Counted from the stretch's first letter, positions 33,871 through 42,365 are shown. The stretch: 64,000 nucleotides of DNA from Pseudomonas mucoides (GCF_015461845.1 NZ_JACOPW010000007.1:1-64000); one strand, 5' to 3'. The notes: generated by a model from the letters alone, not told the origin. Numbers and translations are program-made.

Positions 33871-34581
33871 ATGACCTCTTCCGCAGCCCCAATCCTCGTC
33901 ACCGGTGCCGGCCAGCGTGTCGGCCTGCACTGTGCGCAGCGTTTGATCAAAGACGGCCAACGGGTGATCTTCAGCTACCGCAGCGAACGCCCGGGCGTCC
34001 AGGCATTGCGCGATCTGGGCGCTCTCGCTGTGTTTGCCGACTTTTCCACTGAAGCAGGGATCCTGGCGTTCATCAGCGAGCTGAAAACCCACACTGACAG
34101 CCTGCGGGCGATTGTCCATAACGCCTCCGAATGGCTGAGCGAAACACCGGACAACGACGCCGCTGCCTTCACCCGCATGTTCAGCGTGCACATGCTTGCG
34201 CCTTACCTGATCAACCTGCACTGTGCCGACTTGCTGCAACGCTCGCACCCGGCGGACATTGTGCACATCAGCGATGACGTGACCCGCAAGGGCAGCAGCC
34301 GGCACATCGGCTACTGCGCCAGCAAAGCCGGGCTCGACAGCCTGACCCTGTCCTTCGCCGCGAAATATGCGCCGACAATCAAGGTCAACGGTATCGCGCC
34401 CGCCCTGCTAATGTTCAACCCCGAGGACGACGCGGCTTACCGCGCCAAGGCACTGGCCAAGTCCGCGCTGGGCATCGAACCTGGCAGCGAAGTGATCTAC
34501 CAGAGCCTGCGCTACTTGCTCGACAACCCTTATGTCACCGGCACCACCCTGACCGTCAATGGCGGAAGGCACCTCAAATAA
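33871..34581 (+). CDS. folM: Dihydromonapterin reductase / alternative dihydrofolate reductase (FolM)
   Basis: 236-aa short-chain reductase of the pteridine-reductase class. TGAGQRVG at residues 11-18 carries the Arg typical of pteridine reductases in place of the usual Gly-rich turn. The catalytic pair is Tyr148 and Lys152 (GYCASKAG). It makes tetrahydromonapterin, cofactor for phenylalanine hydroxylase in Pseudomonas. The start is where homology begins, 27 bases inside the longer frame. FolE and FolX, which supply its pterin substrate, follow within 21 and 600 bases. Confidence 0.92.
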   Translation: MTSSAAPILVTGAGQRVGLHCAQRLIKDGQRVIFSYRSERPGVQALRDLGALAVFADFSTEAGILAFISELKTHTDSLRAIVHNASEWLSETPDNDAAAFTRMFSVHMLAPYLINLHCADLLQRSHPADIVHISDDVTRKGSSRHIGYCASKAGLDSLTLSFAAKYAPTIKVNGIAPALLMFNPEDDAAYRAKALAKSALGIEPGSEVIYQSLRYLLDNPYVTGTTLTVNGGRHLK

Positions 34582-34602
34582 GATGCCCCGCGAGGATGTT
34601 CC

Positions 34603-35181
34603 ATGACGCTGATCCTGCCCCAGAACGCACTGTCCCAAAGCTACCGCGAGATCCTCATCGGTCTTGGTGAAAACCCGGATCGCGAAGGCCTGATCGACAC
34701 CCCGGTGCGCGCAGCCAAAGCCATGCAGTACCTCTGCCATGGTTACGAACAAAGTGTTGAAGAGATCGTCAATGGTGCGCTGTTCGCCTCTGACAACGAT
34801 GAAATGGTCATCGTCGACAACATCGAGCTGTACTCGCTCTGCGAACATCACCTGCTGCCCTTCATCGGCAAGGCCCATGTGGCTTATATTCCAACGGGCA
34901 AGGTGCTGGGCCTGTCGAAAATTGCGCGACTGGTGGACATGTTCGCCCGGCGCCTGCAAATCCAGGAAAACCTCACCCGGCAAATTGCCGATGCGGTGCA
35001 ACAGGTGACCGGCGCGGCAGGCGTCGCGGTGGTCATCGAAGCCAAACACATGTGCATGATGATGCGCGGTGTCGAGAAACAGAATTCAACCATGAACACC
35101 TCGGTGATGCTCGGCGCCTTTCGCGAGTCGAGCAACACCCGCCAGGAGTTCCTGCAATTGATTGGACGGAGCACGTCGTAA
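34603..35181 (+). CDS. folE: GTP cyclohydrolase I
   Basis: 192 aa; converts GTP to 7,8-dihydroneopterin triphosphate. The zinc site is Cys80 and His83 (LCEHHLLPF) with Cys151 (KHMCMMMRG). GKAHVAYIPTGKVLGLSKIA and TRQIADAV are family hallmarks. Its TAA overlaps the ATG of folX (TAATG). Pseudomonads usually carry more than one folE; the folM-folE-folX grouping points to the monapterin branch here. Confidence 0.95.
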   Translation: MTLILPQNALSQSYREILIGLGENPDREGLIDTPVRAAKAMQYLCHGYEQSVEEIVNGALFASDNDEMVIVDNIELYSLCEHHLLPFIGKAHVAYIPTGKVLGLSKIARLVDMFARRLQIQENLTRQIADAVQQVTGAAGVAVVIEAKHMCMMMRGVEKQNSTMNTSVMLGAFRESSNTRQEFLQLIGRSTS

Positions 35182-35552
35182 TGCCACAACTTCAACCAGG
35201 CATGGCACGCATCCGGGTCAAGGACCTGTGCCTGCGGACTTACATCGGAATCAACGAGGATGAAATCCTCAACAAGCAGGATGTGCTGATCAACCTGACC
35301 ATCCTGTATGCGGCCCAGGAAGCAGTGCGCGACAACGACATCGATCACGCGCTGAACTACCGCACCATCACCAAGGCAATCATCGCCCACGTTGAAGGCA
35401 ATCGCTTTGCCCTGCTGGAACGCCTGACCCAGGAAATCCTCGATCTGGTCATGGCCAACACGTCGGTGCTGTACGCCGAGGTTGAAGTCGATAAACCTCA
35501 CGCCCTGCGATTCGCCGAATCGGTGTCGATTACGCTCGCGGCAAGCCGCTAA
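35181..35552 (+). CDS. folX: Dihydroneopterin triphosphate 2'-epimerase
   Basis: A 123-aa FolB/FolX family protein; epimerises dihydroneopterin triphosphate to the monapterin form. RIRVKDLCLRTYIGINEDEI, then QDVLINLTILY, DHALNYRTITKAI and the C-terminal AEVEVDKPHALRFAESVSIT match FolX rather than FolB aldolase. Translationally coupled to folE. Completes the route GTP to tetrahydromonapterin with FolE and FolM. Confidence 0.92.
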   Translation: MPQLQPGMARIRVKDLCLRTYIGINEDEILNKQDVLINLTILYAAQEAVRDNDIDHALNYRTITKAIIAHVEGNRFALLERLTQEILDLVMANTSVLYAEVEVDKPHALRFAESVSITLAASR

Positions 35553-35649
35553 GCTTCAAGCTTCAAGCTTCAAGCTTCAAGCTTCAGGCGTTAAGCTACA
35601 AGCCACCGCAATCCATCTTGCAGCTTGAAGCTTGCCGCTTGAAGCTGCC
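35551..35649. repeat. Tandem AAGCTTC heptamers with inverted copies
   Basis: Five perfect tandem copies of AAGCTTC run from 35551 to 35585, the first overlapping the folX stop codon. After about 40 bases come inverted copies (GCTTGAAGC units at 35632-35645). The arms can fold into a long hairpin between folX and the DUF1244 gene. Confidence 0.85.
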
Positions 35650-35663
35650 TCGCAGAGGCCCCC

Positions 35664-35960
35664 ATGACCGATCAACAACGCCTGGAACTTGAAGCCGCCG
35701 CCTTTCGCCGACTGGTAGCGCATCTGGACAGCCGCAAGGATGTGCAGAACATTGACCTGATGAACCTCTCCGGTTTCTGCCGCAACTGCCTGTCCAAGTG
35801 GTACAAGGCCGCCGCCGACGAACGCCAGATCGACGTCAGCCTCGATGACGCCCGCGAAGTGGTGTACGGCATGCCGTACGCCGAATGGAAAGCCCAATAC
35901 CAGCAAGAAGCCAGCGCCGAACAACAAGCGGCGTTCGCCAAAGGAAAACCCAATGAGTGA
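35664..35960 (+). CDS. DUF1244 family protein
   Basis: A 98-aa soluble protein. The hallmark is DLMNLSGFCRNCLSKWYKAA, with a CxxC pair, followed by VYGMPYAEWKAQYQ. The family is conserved in proteobacteria with no known function. Its stop overlaps the next start by 8 bases, so it is coupled to the HopJ-like gene. Confidence 0.88.
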   Translation: MTDQQRLELEAAAFRRLVAHLDSRKDVQNIDLMNLSGFCRNCLSKWYKAAADERQIDVSLDDAREVVYGMPYAEWKAQYQQEASAEQQAAFAKGKPNE

Positions 35961-36291
35961 TTTGAACACCCTGCGCGCCAGCCTCAAGAGTGGCGAACAC
36001 GCCTTTGCCGACACCCTGGCCTTCATCGCCGCCGGTTACGACTATCAGCCACAGGCCTTCAACAACGGTGGTGTGGAAAACGCAGCCGGTCAGAACGAAG
36101 GTTCGTGCAAGACCCTGGGTCTGGCGCTGCTGGAGGGCTTGAGCGATGAAGAAGCGCTGCTGGCGTTTGGCGAGCATTACCGCTCGGTGGTGGCAACGCC
36201 TGAAGGCAGCGACCACGGCAATATCCGCGCGCTGATTGCTCATGGGCTGGCTGGTGTGAAGTTCACTCAGCAACCGCTCACTCGCCGCTGA
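35953..36291 (+). CDS. HopJ type III effector family protein
   Basis: 112 aa. FIAAGYDYQPQAFNNGGVEN, then AGQNEGSCKTLGLAL and GNIRALIAHGLAGVKF are the HopJ family core. Despite the name, the family is widespread in non-pathogens with no type III system, and no such genes are nearby; a housekeeping role is more likely. Translated from an ATG inside the end of DUF1244. Confidence 0.85.
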   Translation: MSDLNTLRASLKSGEHAFADTLAFIAAGYDYQPQAFNNGGVENAAGQNEGSCKTLGLALLEGLSDEEALLAFGEHYRSVVATPEGSDHGNIRALIAHGLAGVKFTQQPLTRR

Positions 36292-36412
36292 TTCACGCCT
36301 GACTGCACATCCCGACTTTTAAGATTGACCCGGCCACTTTATTTCGTTTGCCCCAAACCGCTGCTCACGGCTTAGATAAAAAGAAGCATCCCTTCTTCAG
36401 AGTCGGTCATCC

Positions 36413-37663
36413 ATGAGCAGCGAATCCATCAGCCGGTCGATCAACATCGTTCATCCTGTCACGCTCAGCCACGGCAAAAATGCCGAGGTCTGGGACACCG
36501 ATGGCAAACGCTACATCGACTTCGTCGGTGGCATCGGCGTACTGAATCTCGGCCATTGCCACCCGCGCATCGTCGAGGCCATTCGCGAACAAGCCACCCG
36601 CCTGACCCACTACGCGTTCAACGCCGCCCCGCATGTGCCCTACCTCGAACTGATGGAGCGCCTGAGCGCGTTCATTCCGGTGGATTACCCGGTCAGCGGC
36701 ATGCTCACCAACAGCGGCGCGGAAGCAGCGGAAAACGCCCTGAAGATCGTCCGTGGCGCCACCGGGCGCACCGCCGTGATCGCCTTCGACGGCGCCTTCC
36801 ACGGCCGCACCCTCGCCACCCTCAACCTCAATGGCAAGGTCGCCCCCTACAAACAGAAAGTCGGCGTGCTGCCCGGTCCGGTGTTTCACTTGCCCTACCC
36901 GAGCAAGGACAACGGCGTGACCTGCGCCGAAGCGCTGAAGGCCATGGACCGACTGTTCAGCGTCGAAATCGATGTTGAAGACGTGGCCTGCTTCATCGTT
37001 GAACCGGTGCAGGGTGAAGCAGGCTTCCTCGCGATGGACGTGGAGTTCGCCCAAGCGCTGCGCACGTTCTGCGATGAAAAGAACATCCTGCTGATCGCCG
37101 ATGAAATCCAGTCCGGCTTCGGCCGCACTGGCGAGCGTTTTGCGTTTTCGCGGCTGGGCATTGAGCCAGACCTGATCCTGCTGGGCAAAAGCATTGCCGG
37201 CGGCGTGCCGCTGGGCGCGGTGGTCGGGCGCAAGGCATTGCTCGACACGTTGCCCAAGGGCGGTCTGGGCGGCACTTACTCGGGCAATCCCATCGCCTGC
37301 GCTGCCGGGTTGGCGACGCTGGATGAAATGACGGATACCAACCTGCAAGCCTGGGGCGCGCAGCAGGAAGAAGCGATCGTCAGCCGATATCAAGCCTGGC
37401 GCGCCAGCAAACTTTCACCGTATCTGGGGCGCTTGACCGGTATTGGCGCGATGCGCGGCATCGAGTTGGCCCATGCCGACGGCACACCGGCGCCGGCCCA
37501 GTTGACGCAATTGCTGGCGTTGGCACGAGAGGCAGGCTTGCTGCTGATGCCCAGCGGCAAGTCGCGCCACATCATCCGCCTGCTGGCACCGCTGACCACC
37601 GAAGCCTCCGTGCTCGAGGAAGGGCTGGACATCCTTGAGGCCTGCCTCGCGAAACTGTCCTGA
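36413..37663 (+). CDS. Class III aminotransferase, 4-aminobutyrate aminotransferase-like
   Basis: A 416-aa PLP enzyme. The cofactor lysine is in LGKSIAGGVPLGAVVG; LLIADEIQSGFGRTGERFAF is the class III signature, and TNSGAEAAENALKIVRGATG binds phosphate. Closest in pattern to GabT/GoaG. It lies just upstream of an ABC transporter and an FAD oxidoreductase in the same direction, suggesting transamination of an imported amine or omega-amino acid. Start MSSESISRSINIVHPVTL fits the family. Confidence 0.88.
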   Translation: MSSESISRSINIVHPVTLSHGKNAEVWDTDGKRYIDFVGGIGVLNLGHCHPRIVEAIREQATRLTHYAFNAAPHVPYLELMERLSAFIPVDYPVSGMLTNSGAEAAENALKIVRGATGRTAVIAFDGAFHGRTLATLNLNGKVAPYKQKVGVLPGPVFHLPYPSKDNGVTCAEALKAMDRLFSVEIDVEDVACFIVEPVQGEAGFLAMDVEFAQALRTFCDEKNILLIADEIQSGFGRTGERFAFSRLGIEPDLILLGKSIAGGVPLGAVVGRKALLDTLPKGGLGGTYSGNPIACAAGLATLDEMTDTNLQAWGAQQEEAIVSRYQAWRASKLSPYLGRLTGIGAMRGIELAHADGTPAPAQLTQLLALAREAGLLLMPSGKSRHIIRLLAPLTTEASVLEEGLDILEACLAKLS

Positions 37664-37791
37664 CAGCAAAATGAGCTCAGGGACTGACATAGCGAATTAT
37701 GGTCGCTTGTTGTCCCTGAATTCGCGTCGCAATACTGACCAAAACCCCCTTTACCTAGCGAGATCGTCACCACCTACAAACCGAGGCAGTC

Positions 37792-38766
37792 ATGTATCAC
37801 GACAATATAATTTATAAGAAAAAGTCTAACGATCCTCAATTCCTGCTCGGCGTAGCCGTGGTGCTGTTTCTTGGCTCCTACCTGATGAACCTGGGTAACA
37901 GCGCCCTCAGTCATTTTCTGCAACCGCTGCTGGGCAATGCCCCGGACAGCCTGACCGCTCGCAACATTGCCATTGGCCTGGGCATCGCTGCACTGGGCAC
38001 GCTGAACTTCCATGTGCTCGGGCGGTTGAAGTTCAAGGTACAAACCACGGTGGTGTGGGTCGAGTTGCTGATTCTGTTTCTGGCGTTCTTCGACACCTTC
38101 GACCTCTCCTACAGTTTCATTCTCGACAAGGTCGGTTTCCTCATCATCCAGGGCGCCGCCACCACCTTGTACATCTCTGCCGTGGCCATTGTGATCGCGT
38201 TTGTACTGGCGTTGATCGGCGCGGTGGCGAAGCTGTCGAACAACGGCCTGGCCAATGCGCTCGCGTCGTTCTACACCTCGTTCTTTCGTGGCGTACCGCT
38301 GCTGATTCAGATCTACCTGATTTACCTGGGTCTGCCGCAACTCGGCTATGTGGTTGACGCCGTGCCGGCCGGCATTCTGGCGCTGTCGCTGTGCTACGGC
38401 GCCTACATGACCGAAATTTTCCGTGCCGGTATCCAGAGCATTCCGGTCGGTCAGTGGGAAGCGTCACGAGCGCTGAACATCAGCCCGTTCAAAACCCTCA
38501 GCCGCGTGATCATGCCCCAGGCCTTGCGGGTGATCATTCCACCGACCGGCAATCAATTCATCGCCATGCTCAAGGACAGTTCGCTGGTGTCGGTGATCGG
38601 TGTCTGGGAACTGATGTACCTGGCCAAGACCCAGGGCCGTGCAGACTTCCGCCACCTGGAGATGCTGATTACTGCGGCAATGATTTACTGGGCGCTGTCG
38701 TTCATTCTCGAACGGGTGCAGGCGCGGATCGAAAAACGGGTCAACCGTTCCACGGCAAGGGGCTGA
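37792..38766 (+). CDS. Polar amino acid ABC transporter permease with N-terminal extension
   Basis: 324 aa, about 100 longer than typical HisM/GlnP permeases. The extra N-terminal part adds roughly three hydrophobic segments (FLLGVAVVLFLGSYLMNLGN, ARNIAIGLGIAALGTLNFHV, WVELLILFLAFFDTFDLSYS). The permease core follows with the ATPase-contact EAA motif EIFRAGIQSIPVGQWEASRA. One permease gene only, so it probably forms a homodimer. Followed by its ATPase after 3-6 bases. Confidence 0.9.
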   Translation: MYHDNIIYKKKSNDPQFLLGVAVVLFLGSYLMNLGNSALSHFLQPLLGNAPDSLTARNIAIGLGIAALGTLNFHVLGRLKFKVQTTVVWVELLILFLAFFDTFDLSYSFILDKVGFLIIQGAATTLYISAVAIVIAFVLALIGAVAKLSNNGLANALASFYTSFFRGVPLLIQIYLIYLGLPQLGYVVDAVPAGILALSLCYGAYMTEIFRAGIQSIPVGQWEASRALNISPFKTLSRVIMPQALRVIIPPTGNQFIAMLKDSSLVSVIGVWELMYLAKTQGRADFRHLEMLITAAMIYWALSFILERVQARIEKRVNRSTARG

Positions 38767-38772
38767 TACGTG

Positions 38773-39564
38773 ATGACTCGAACCAATACCGCTGAACAGC
38801 TTCACCTGGCTGCGACTGTAAATCCCGGTCCTTCAATGATTTCGATCACCGGCCTGAACAAGTGGTACGGCAATTTTCACGCCTTGCGCGATGTTGACCT
38901 GACAGTCGCCACTGGCGAAATCCTGGTGGTGTGCGGACCGTCGGGTTCGGGCAAGTCGACAATGATCCGCTGCATCAACCACCTGGAAAATTTCCAGAAA
39001 GGCCACATCCAGGTCAATGGCATCACCCTCACCAGCGAAGCGGAAAGTGTCAGCGCCGTGCGCAGCGAAATCGGCATGGTGTTTCAGAGCTTCAACCTGT
39101 TCCCGCACTTGAGTGTGATGGACAACCTGACCCTGGCCCCGCAACTGGTGCAAGGCGTGTCGTCTGCCGAGGCGAAAAAACGCGCACAGCTTTACCTCGA
39201 ACGCGTGCGCATTGCCGAACACGCGCACAAATATCCGTCGCAACTGTCCGGCGGTCAGCAGCAACGCGTGGCCATTGCGCGGGCGCTGTGCATGAATCCC
39301 AAAGTGATGCTGTTTGACGAACCGACCTCCGCACTGGACCCGGAAATGGTCCATGAAGTGCTGGACGTCATGAGCGAACTGGCCACCGACGGCATGACCA
39401 TGATCTGTGTGACCCACGAGATGGGCTTCGCCAGCAAAGTCGCGGACCGTGTGTTGTTCATGGACCAGGGCCAGGTCATCGAACAAGCCACCCCGGCCGA
39501 GTTTTTCAACAACCCGCAGACCGAACGCGCGCAGAAATTCCTGTCGCAAATCATCGGTCACTGA
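38773..39564 (+). CDS. Polar amino acid ABC transporter ATP-binding protein
   Basis: 263 aa. Walker A GPSGSGKSTMIRC, signature LSGGQQQRVAIAR, Walker B VMLFDEPTSALDPE and the switch His in CVTHEMGFA are all present. It carries ~20 extra residues before the usual start at MISITGLNKWYG; ATG 38773 with AAGGGGC upstream is taken, and the internal ATG at 38836 is an alternative. Energises uptake by the neighbouring permease. Confidence 0.93.
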   Translation: MTRTNTAEQLHLAATVNPGPSMISITGLNKWYGNFHALRDVDLTVATGEILVVCGPSGSGKSTMIRCINHLENFQKGHIQVNGITLTSEAESVSAVRSEIGMVFQSFNLFPHLSVMDNLTLAPQLVQGVSSAEAKKRAQLYLERVRIAEHAHKYPSQLSGGQQQRVAIARALCMNPKVMLFDEPTSALDPEMVHEVLDVMSELATDGMTMICVTHEMGFASKVADRVLFMDQGQVIEQATPAEFFNNPQTERAQKFLSQIIGH

Positions 39565-39611
39565 GAAGCGCTTTACCCCCCGCATAACAATAACGAAAAG
39601 TGGAGATGGAC

Positions 39612-40445
39612 ATGCTCAGTAGAAAACGCGCAATCACCCTCGCAGCCTCCCTGTCACTGTTGTTTGTCGGCGTCGCCAATGCCGGCGCCGTGCTGGACAA
39701 GATCCAGAGCAGCAAGACGATGACCGTCGCCACCTCGGCGACCTGGCCACCGCAGGGGTTTATCAATGACAAAAACGAAATCGACGGTTTTGACATTGAT
39801 GTTTCCAAAGAGATCGCCAAGCGTCTCGGCGTCGAGGCCAAATTCATCACACCCGACTGGGACGTGATTACCGCAGGCAAGTGGAATGGCCGCTGGGACG
39901 TGTCTGTGGGCTCGATGACGGCGACCAAAAGTCGTGCGCGGATTCTCGATTTCCCGGGCACCTATTACTACGTTCCCTATGTGTTTGCAGTGCACAACAA
40001 ATCCACGGTCACCGACCACAAAGCCCTCAATGGCAAAACCATCGGCGTCGAAGGCGGCACCACGTCCGAGGATTATTTCAGCCAGGCGCTGGCCATCGAA
40101 ACCACCGACGTGCCGCCCGTTGTCTACGACGTCAAAACCGAGAAAATGAAGACTTACTCCGGCTCCGTCGGCCCACTCGACGACCTGCGCCTGGGCGACG
40201 GTACCCGTCTGGATGCGATCCTCACGCAACGCAGCACGCTGGATGCCGCCGTCAAGAAGGGTTATCCGTTGCGCGCCGTCGACAACGGTGTGGTGTTTTA
40301 CGAACCGTTGGCCGTTGCCACCGACAAGGGTGACCCGGAGTTGAAGGCCAAGCTGGGTGAAATCATCGGCGAAATGCACAAGGACGGCACGCTGACCAAG
40401 CTGTCGGACAAGTGGTACGGCGTCGACTACTCGACCATCAAGTAA
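39612..40445 (+). CDS. Periplasmic amino-acid-binding protein of the ABC transporter
   Basis: 277 aa. Signal peptide MLSRKRAITLAASLSLLFVG ending near ANA, then the SBP_bac_3 domain: KTMTVATSATWPPQGFINDK, EIDGFDIDVSKEIAKRLGVE, WDVSVGSMTATKSRA. GGAG lies about 6 bases before ATG 39612, which is preferred over the upstream GTG at 39600. Ligand class is polar amino acids or related amines; specificity is not readable from sequence. Confidence 0.92.
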   Translation: MLSRKRAITLAASLSLLFVGVANAGAVLDKIQSSKTMTVATSATWPPQGFINDKNEIDGFDIDVSKEIAKRLGVEAKFITPDWDVITAGKWNGRWDVSVGSMTATKSRARILDFPGTYYYVPYVFAVHNKSTVTDHKALNGKTIGVEGGTTSEDYFSQALAIETTDVPPVVYDVKTEKMKTYSGSVGPLDDLRLGDGTRLDAILTQRSTLDAAVKKGYPLRAVDNGVVFYEPLAVATDKGDPELKAKLGEIIGEMHKDGTLTKLSDKWYGVDYSTIK

Positions 40446-40457
40446 ACGCCCCCCTTT

Positions 40458-40487
40458 CTGTGGGAGCAAGCAGGCTCACTCCCACAG
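40458..40487. repeat. REP-type hairpin inside the transporter-oxidase operon
   Basis: CTGTGGGAG and CTCCCACAG make a 9-bp perfect stem. It lies between the binding-protein gene and the FAD oxidoreductase gene and could raise the level of the upstream mRNA segment relative to the downstream one. Confidence 0.7.
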
Positions 40488-40512
40488 AGAACCGACTCTT
40501 CAAGGATTGACC

Positions 40513-41796
40513 ATGTCCTTCCCCAACACCTGGTATTCCCGGACCTCGCTGCCCCGCCCAGCCAGGTCTGAATTGAACACGGACGAAACCTGCGACGTGT
40601 GCATCATCGGTGCCGGCATCGCCGGCCTCACGGCGGCCCTTGAGCTGACCCGCCGCGGCAAGCGCGTGATCATCCTCGAAGCCCATCAGGTCGCTTGGGG
40701 CGCGTCTGGACGCAATGGCGGCGTGGTCTCGCCGGGCTGGGCGGAAGGGTCTGGCGCGATTCGCAAGAAACTTGGGCTGGAACACGCCAGGGCGCTGTTC
40801 CAGATGTCGGTCGAAGGCGTGGAGATTGTCCGCCGCAACATCGCTGAATTGGCCCTGAGCGGTTGCACGCCGTCCGCCGGCACGATTCGGGTCAAGCGCT
40901 ACGACGACGGTGCCGGCGTGAAAAGCCACATTGACGCCATGCGCCGCGATTTCGGGTATGAACTCAACTTTCTCGACACCGCGCAAATCCGCGAACGGGC
41001 ACACACGTTGCGCTATTTCCAGGGTGTCGAAGACCCGAACGCCATGCATTTCCACCCGCTCAATTATTGCCTGGGCCTGGCCCTGGCCATCGAAACGGCT
41101 GGAAGCAGGATTTTCGAGCAATCGAAGATGCTCGCCTGGCACCGTGAAGGCAGCGACAACATCATCAAGACCGGGCATGGCACCGTGTGCTGCAAGGACC
41201 TGGTGTTCTGCGCCGGCGGTTATGGCGGCGCCGAGTTGCAAAAGCTCAGCCGCGCGTACCTGCCCATCGCCACCTATGTGGTGTTGACCGAACACCTGGG
41301 CGACTCGATCAAAAACGTCCTCGATTCCGGCGCGGCTTTTTCCGATGACCGCCGCGCGTCTGACTACTACCGCATCGTCGAAGGCGACCGCCTCCTCTGG
41401 GGTGGACGGATCACGACCCGCAACGAACAGAACGAGCAAGCCCTGGCGGCGATGCTCAAGGCCGACATGGTGTCGGTCTACCCGCAACTGGCACCGGTAA
41501 AGATCGAATTGGCCTGGTCCGGTCTGATGGGGTACTCCACCAATAAAATGCCCAACCTGGGATTATTGGAACCGGGTGTTTGGGCCTGTACTTCATTTGG
41601 CGGTCACGGTCTGAATACCGGCTCGATTGGTGGGCGGGTGATTGCCGAGGCGGTGTGCGGGGAAACGAAGCGGTATGAGTTGTTCAAGCCTTACCTGCTG
41701 GACTGGAATGGCGGGCCGTTCGGGCGCGTGGCCGCCAATGCGATCTATCAATCGCTGAAAGTGATGGATTTCGTTCAGGAGCGGCTCAAAGGCTGA
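40513..41796 (+). CDS. FAD-dependent amine/amino-acid oxidoreductase (PuuB/PauB-like)
   Basis: A 427-aa DAO-fold flavoprotein. FAD-binding CDVCIIGAGIAGLTAALELT is near residues 27-46, ASGRNGGVVSPGWAEG is the GRNGG motif of gamma-glutamylputrescine oxidoreductases and relatives, and FGGHGLNTGSIGGRVIAEAV closes the FAD site. AAGGA lies 6 bases before the ATG. Together with the aminotransferase and ABC transporter this suggests oxidation of an imported amine. Whether it is a polyamine, its glutamyl adduct or an amino acid is open. Confidence 0.88.
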   Translation: MSFPNTWYSRTSLPRPARSELNTDETCDVCIIGAGIAGLTAALELTRRGKRVIILEAHQVAWGASGRNGGVVSPGWAEGSGAIRKKLGLEHARALFQMSVEGVEIVRRNIAELALSGCTPSAGTIRVKRYDDGAGVKSHIDAMRRDFGYELNFLDTAQIRERAHTLRYFQGVEDPNAMHFHPLNYCLGLALAIETAGSRIFEQSKMLAWHREGSDNIIKTGHGTVCCKDLVFCAGGYGGAELQKLSRAYLPIATYVVLTEHLGDSIKNVLDSGAAFSDDRRASDYYRIVEGDRLLWGGRITTRNEQNEQALAAMLKADMVSVYPQLAPVKIELAWSGLMGYSTNKMPNLGLLEPGVWACTSFGGHGLNTGSIGGRVIAEAVCGETKRYELFKPYLLDWNGGPFGRVAANAIYQSLKVMDFVQERLKG

Positions 41797-41812
41797 AGGT
41801 CTGACGCCCCGC

Positions 41813-41903
41813 CTGTGGGAGCGAACTTGCTTGCGATGACATCGATCATTCAACATTGATGTCGACTGAAACACCGCTATCGCGAGCAGGCTCACTCCTA
41901 CAG
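41813..41903. repeat. REP pair next to the IS110 remnant
   Basis: An arm beginning CTGTGGGAGCGAACTTGCTT and an opposing arm ending CGCGAGCAGGCTCACTCCTA are separated by about 45 bases. The right arm abuts the decayed end of the IS110-type transposase. Confidence 0.7.
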
Positions 41904-42293
41904 TTTCTTCAGCGCGCCTGGCCCTGCTTCATACTGCGTAGGGTGAGCGGCTATCGCCCAGGCGATACGCGCTAGTTTATTGGATCCCCAGCAGGTTGGC
42001 CTTGCCACCCGTGCTGTACTGCCTGGGCACCAAGCCAACGGACGCAGCAAAATCGCGACTGCATCGGTACTGCTGACCATCGCCCATCTCCACAGCCAAT
42101 AGGCTGGCGGTGATCGGCCCGACACACGGCAAGCTCAGCAAACGACTACCCAGCTCGGCAGGTTGCCGAAAAAATGCATCACCTGCGGTCGTGAGAACTT
42201 TTTGCGAAACACCTCACGACCCGACTTATCCTGGCCGTGAAGGTGGAAACTGTGTTTACCGAGATCGATACCGATCAGCGCTGACTCGCTCAT
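41898..42293 (-). pseudogene. IS110-family transposase remnant with internal deletions
   Basis: The minus strand carries three separate pieces of an IS110 transposase. The first is the N-terminal RuvC-like start MSESALIGIDLGKHSFHLHG with the first catalytic Asp. Next, after a deletion and frame change near 42150, comes RLLSLPCVGPITASLLAVEM followed by SVGLVPRQYSTGGKANLLGI. Finally, after a second deletion and frame change near 41980, the terminal NKLARIAWAIAAHPTQYE. About two thirds of the protein is missing, so it cannot transpose. It lies against a REP pair; related Pseudomonas IS110 elements are known to insert at REPs. Confidence 0.85.
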
Positions 42294-42315
42294 GATGATG
42301 GCCTGCGAAAACAAA

Positions 42316-42348
42316 ACACCCTGCGAAAGCGTAGCCCTCGCAGGGTGT
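42316..42348. repeat. Inverted repeat flanking the IS110 remnant
   Basis: ACACCCTGCG and CGCAGGGTGT form a 10-bp perfect stem around 13 bases, just outside the transposase start codon. It may be part of the original IS non-coding end. Confidence 0.5.
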
Positions 42349-42365
42349 GGGGTGACCATCTCATT

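Noticed and set aside
35551..35649. Heptamer array as a CRISPR
   Set aside because: Repeats are only 7 bases with no spacers, and no cas genes are near.
35953..36291. HopJ-like gene as a virulence effector
   Set aside because: Family is common in non-pathogens; no hrp box or type III genes are nearby, so the family name should not be read as function.
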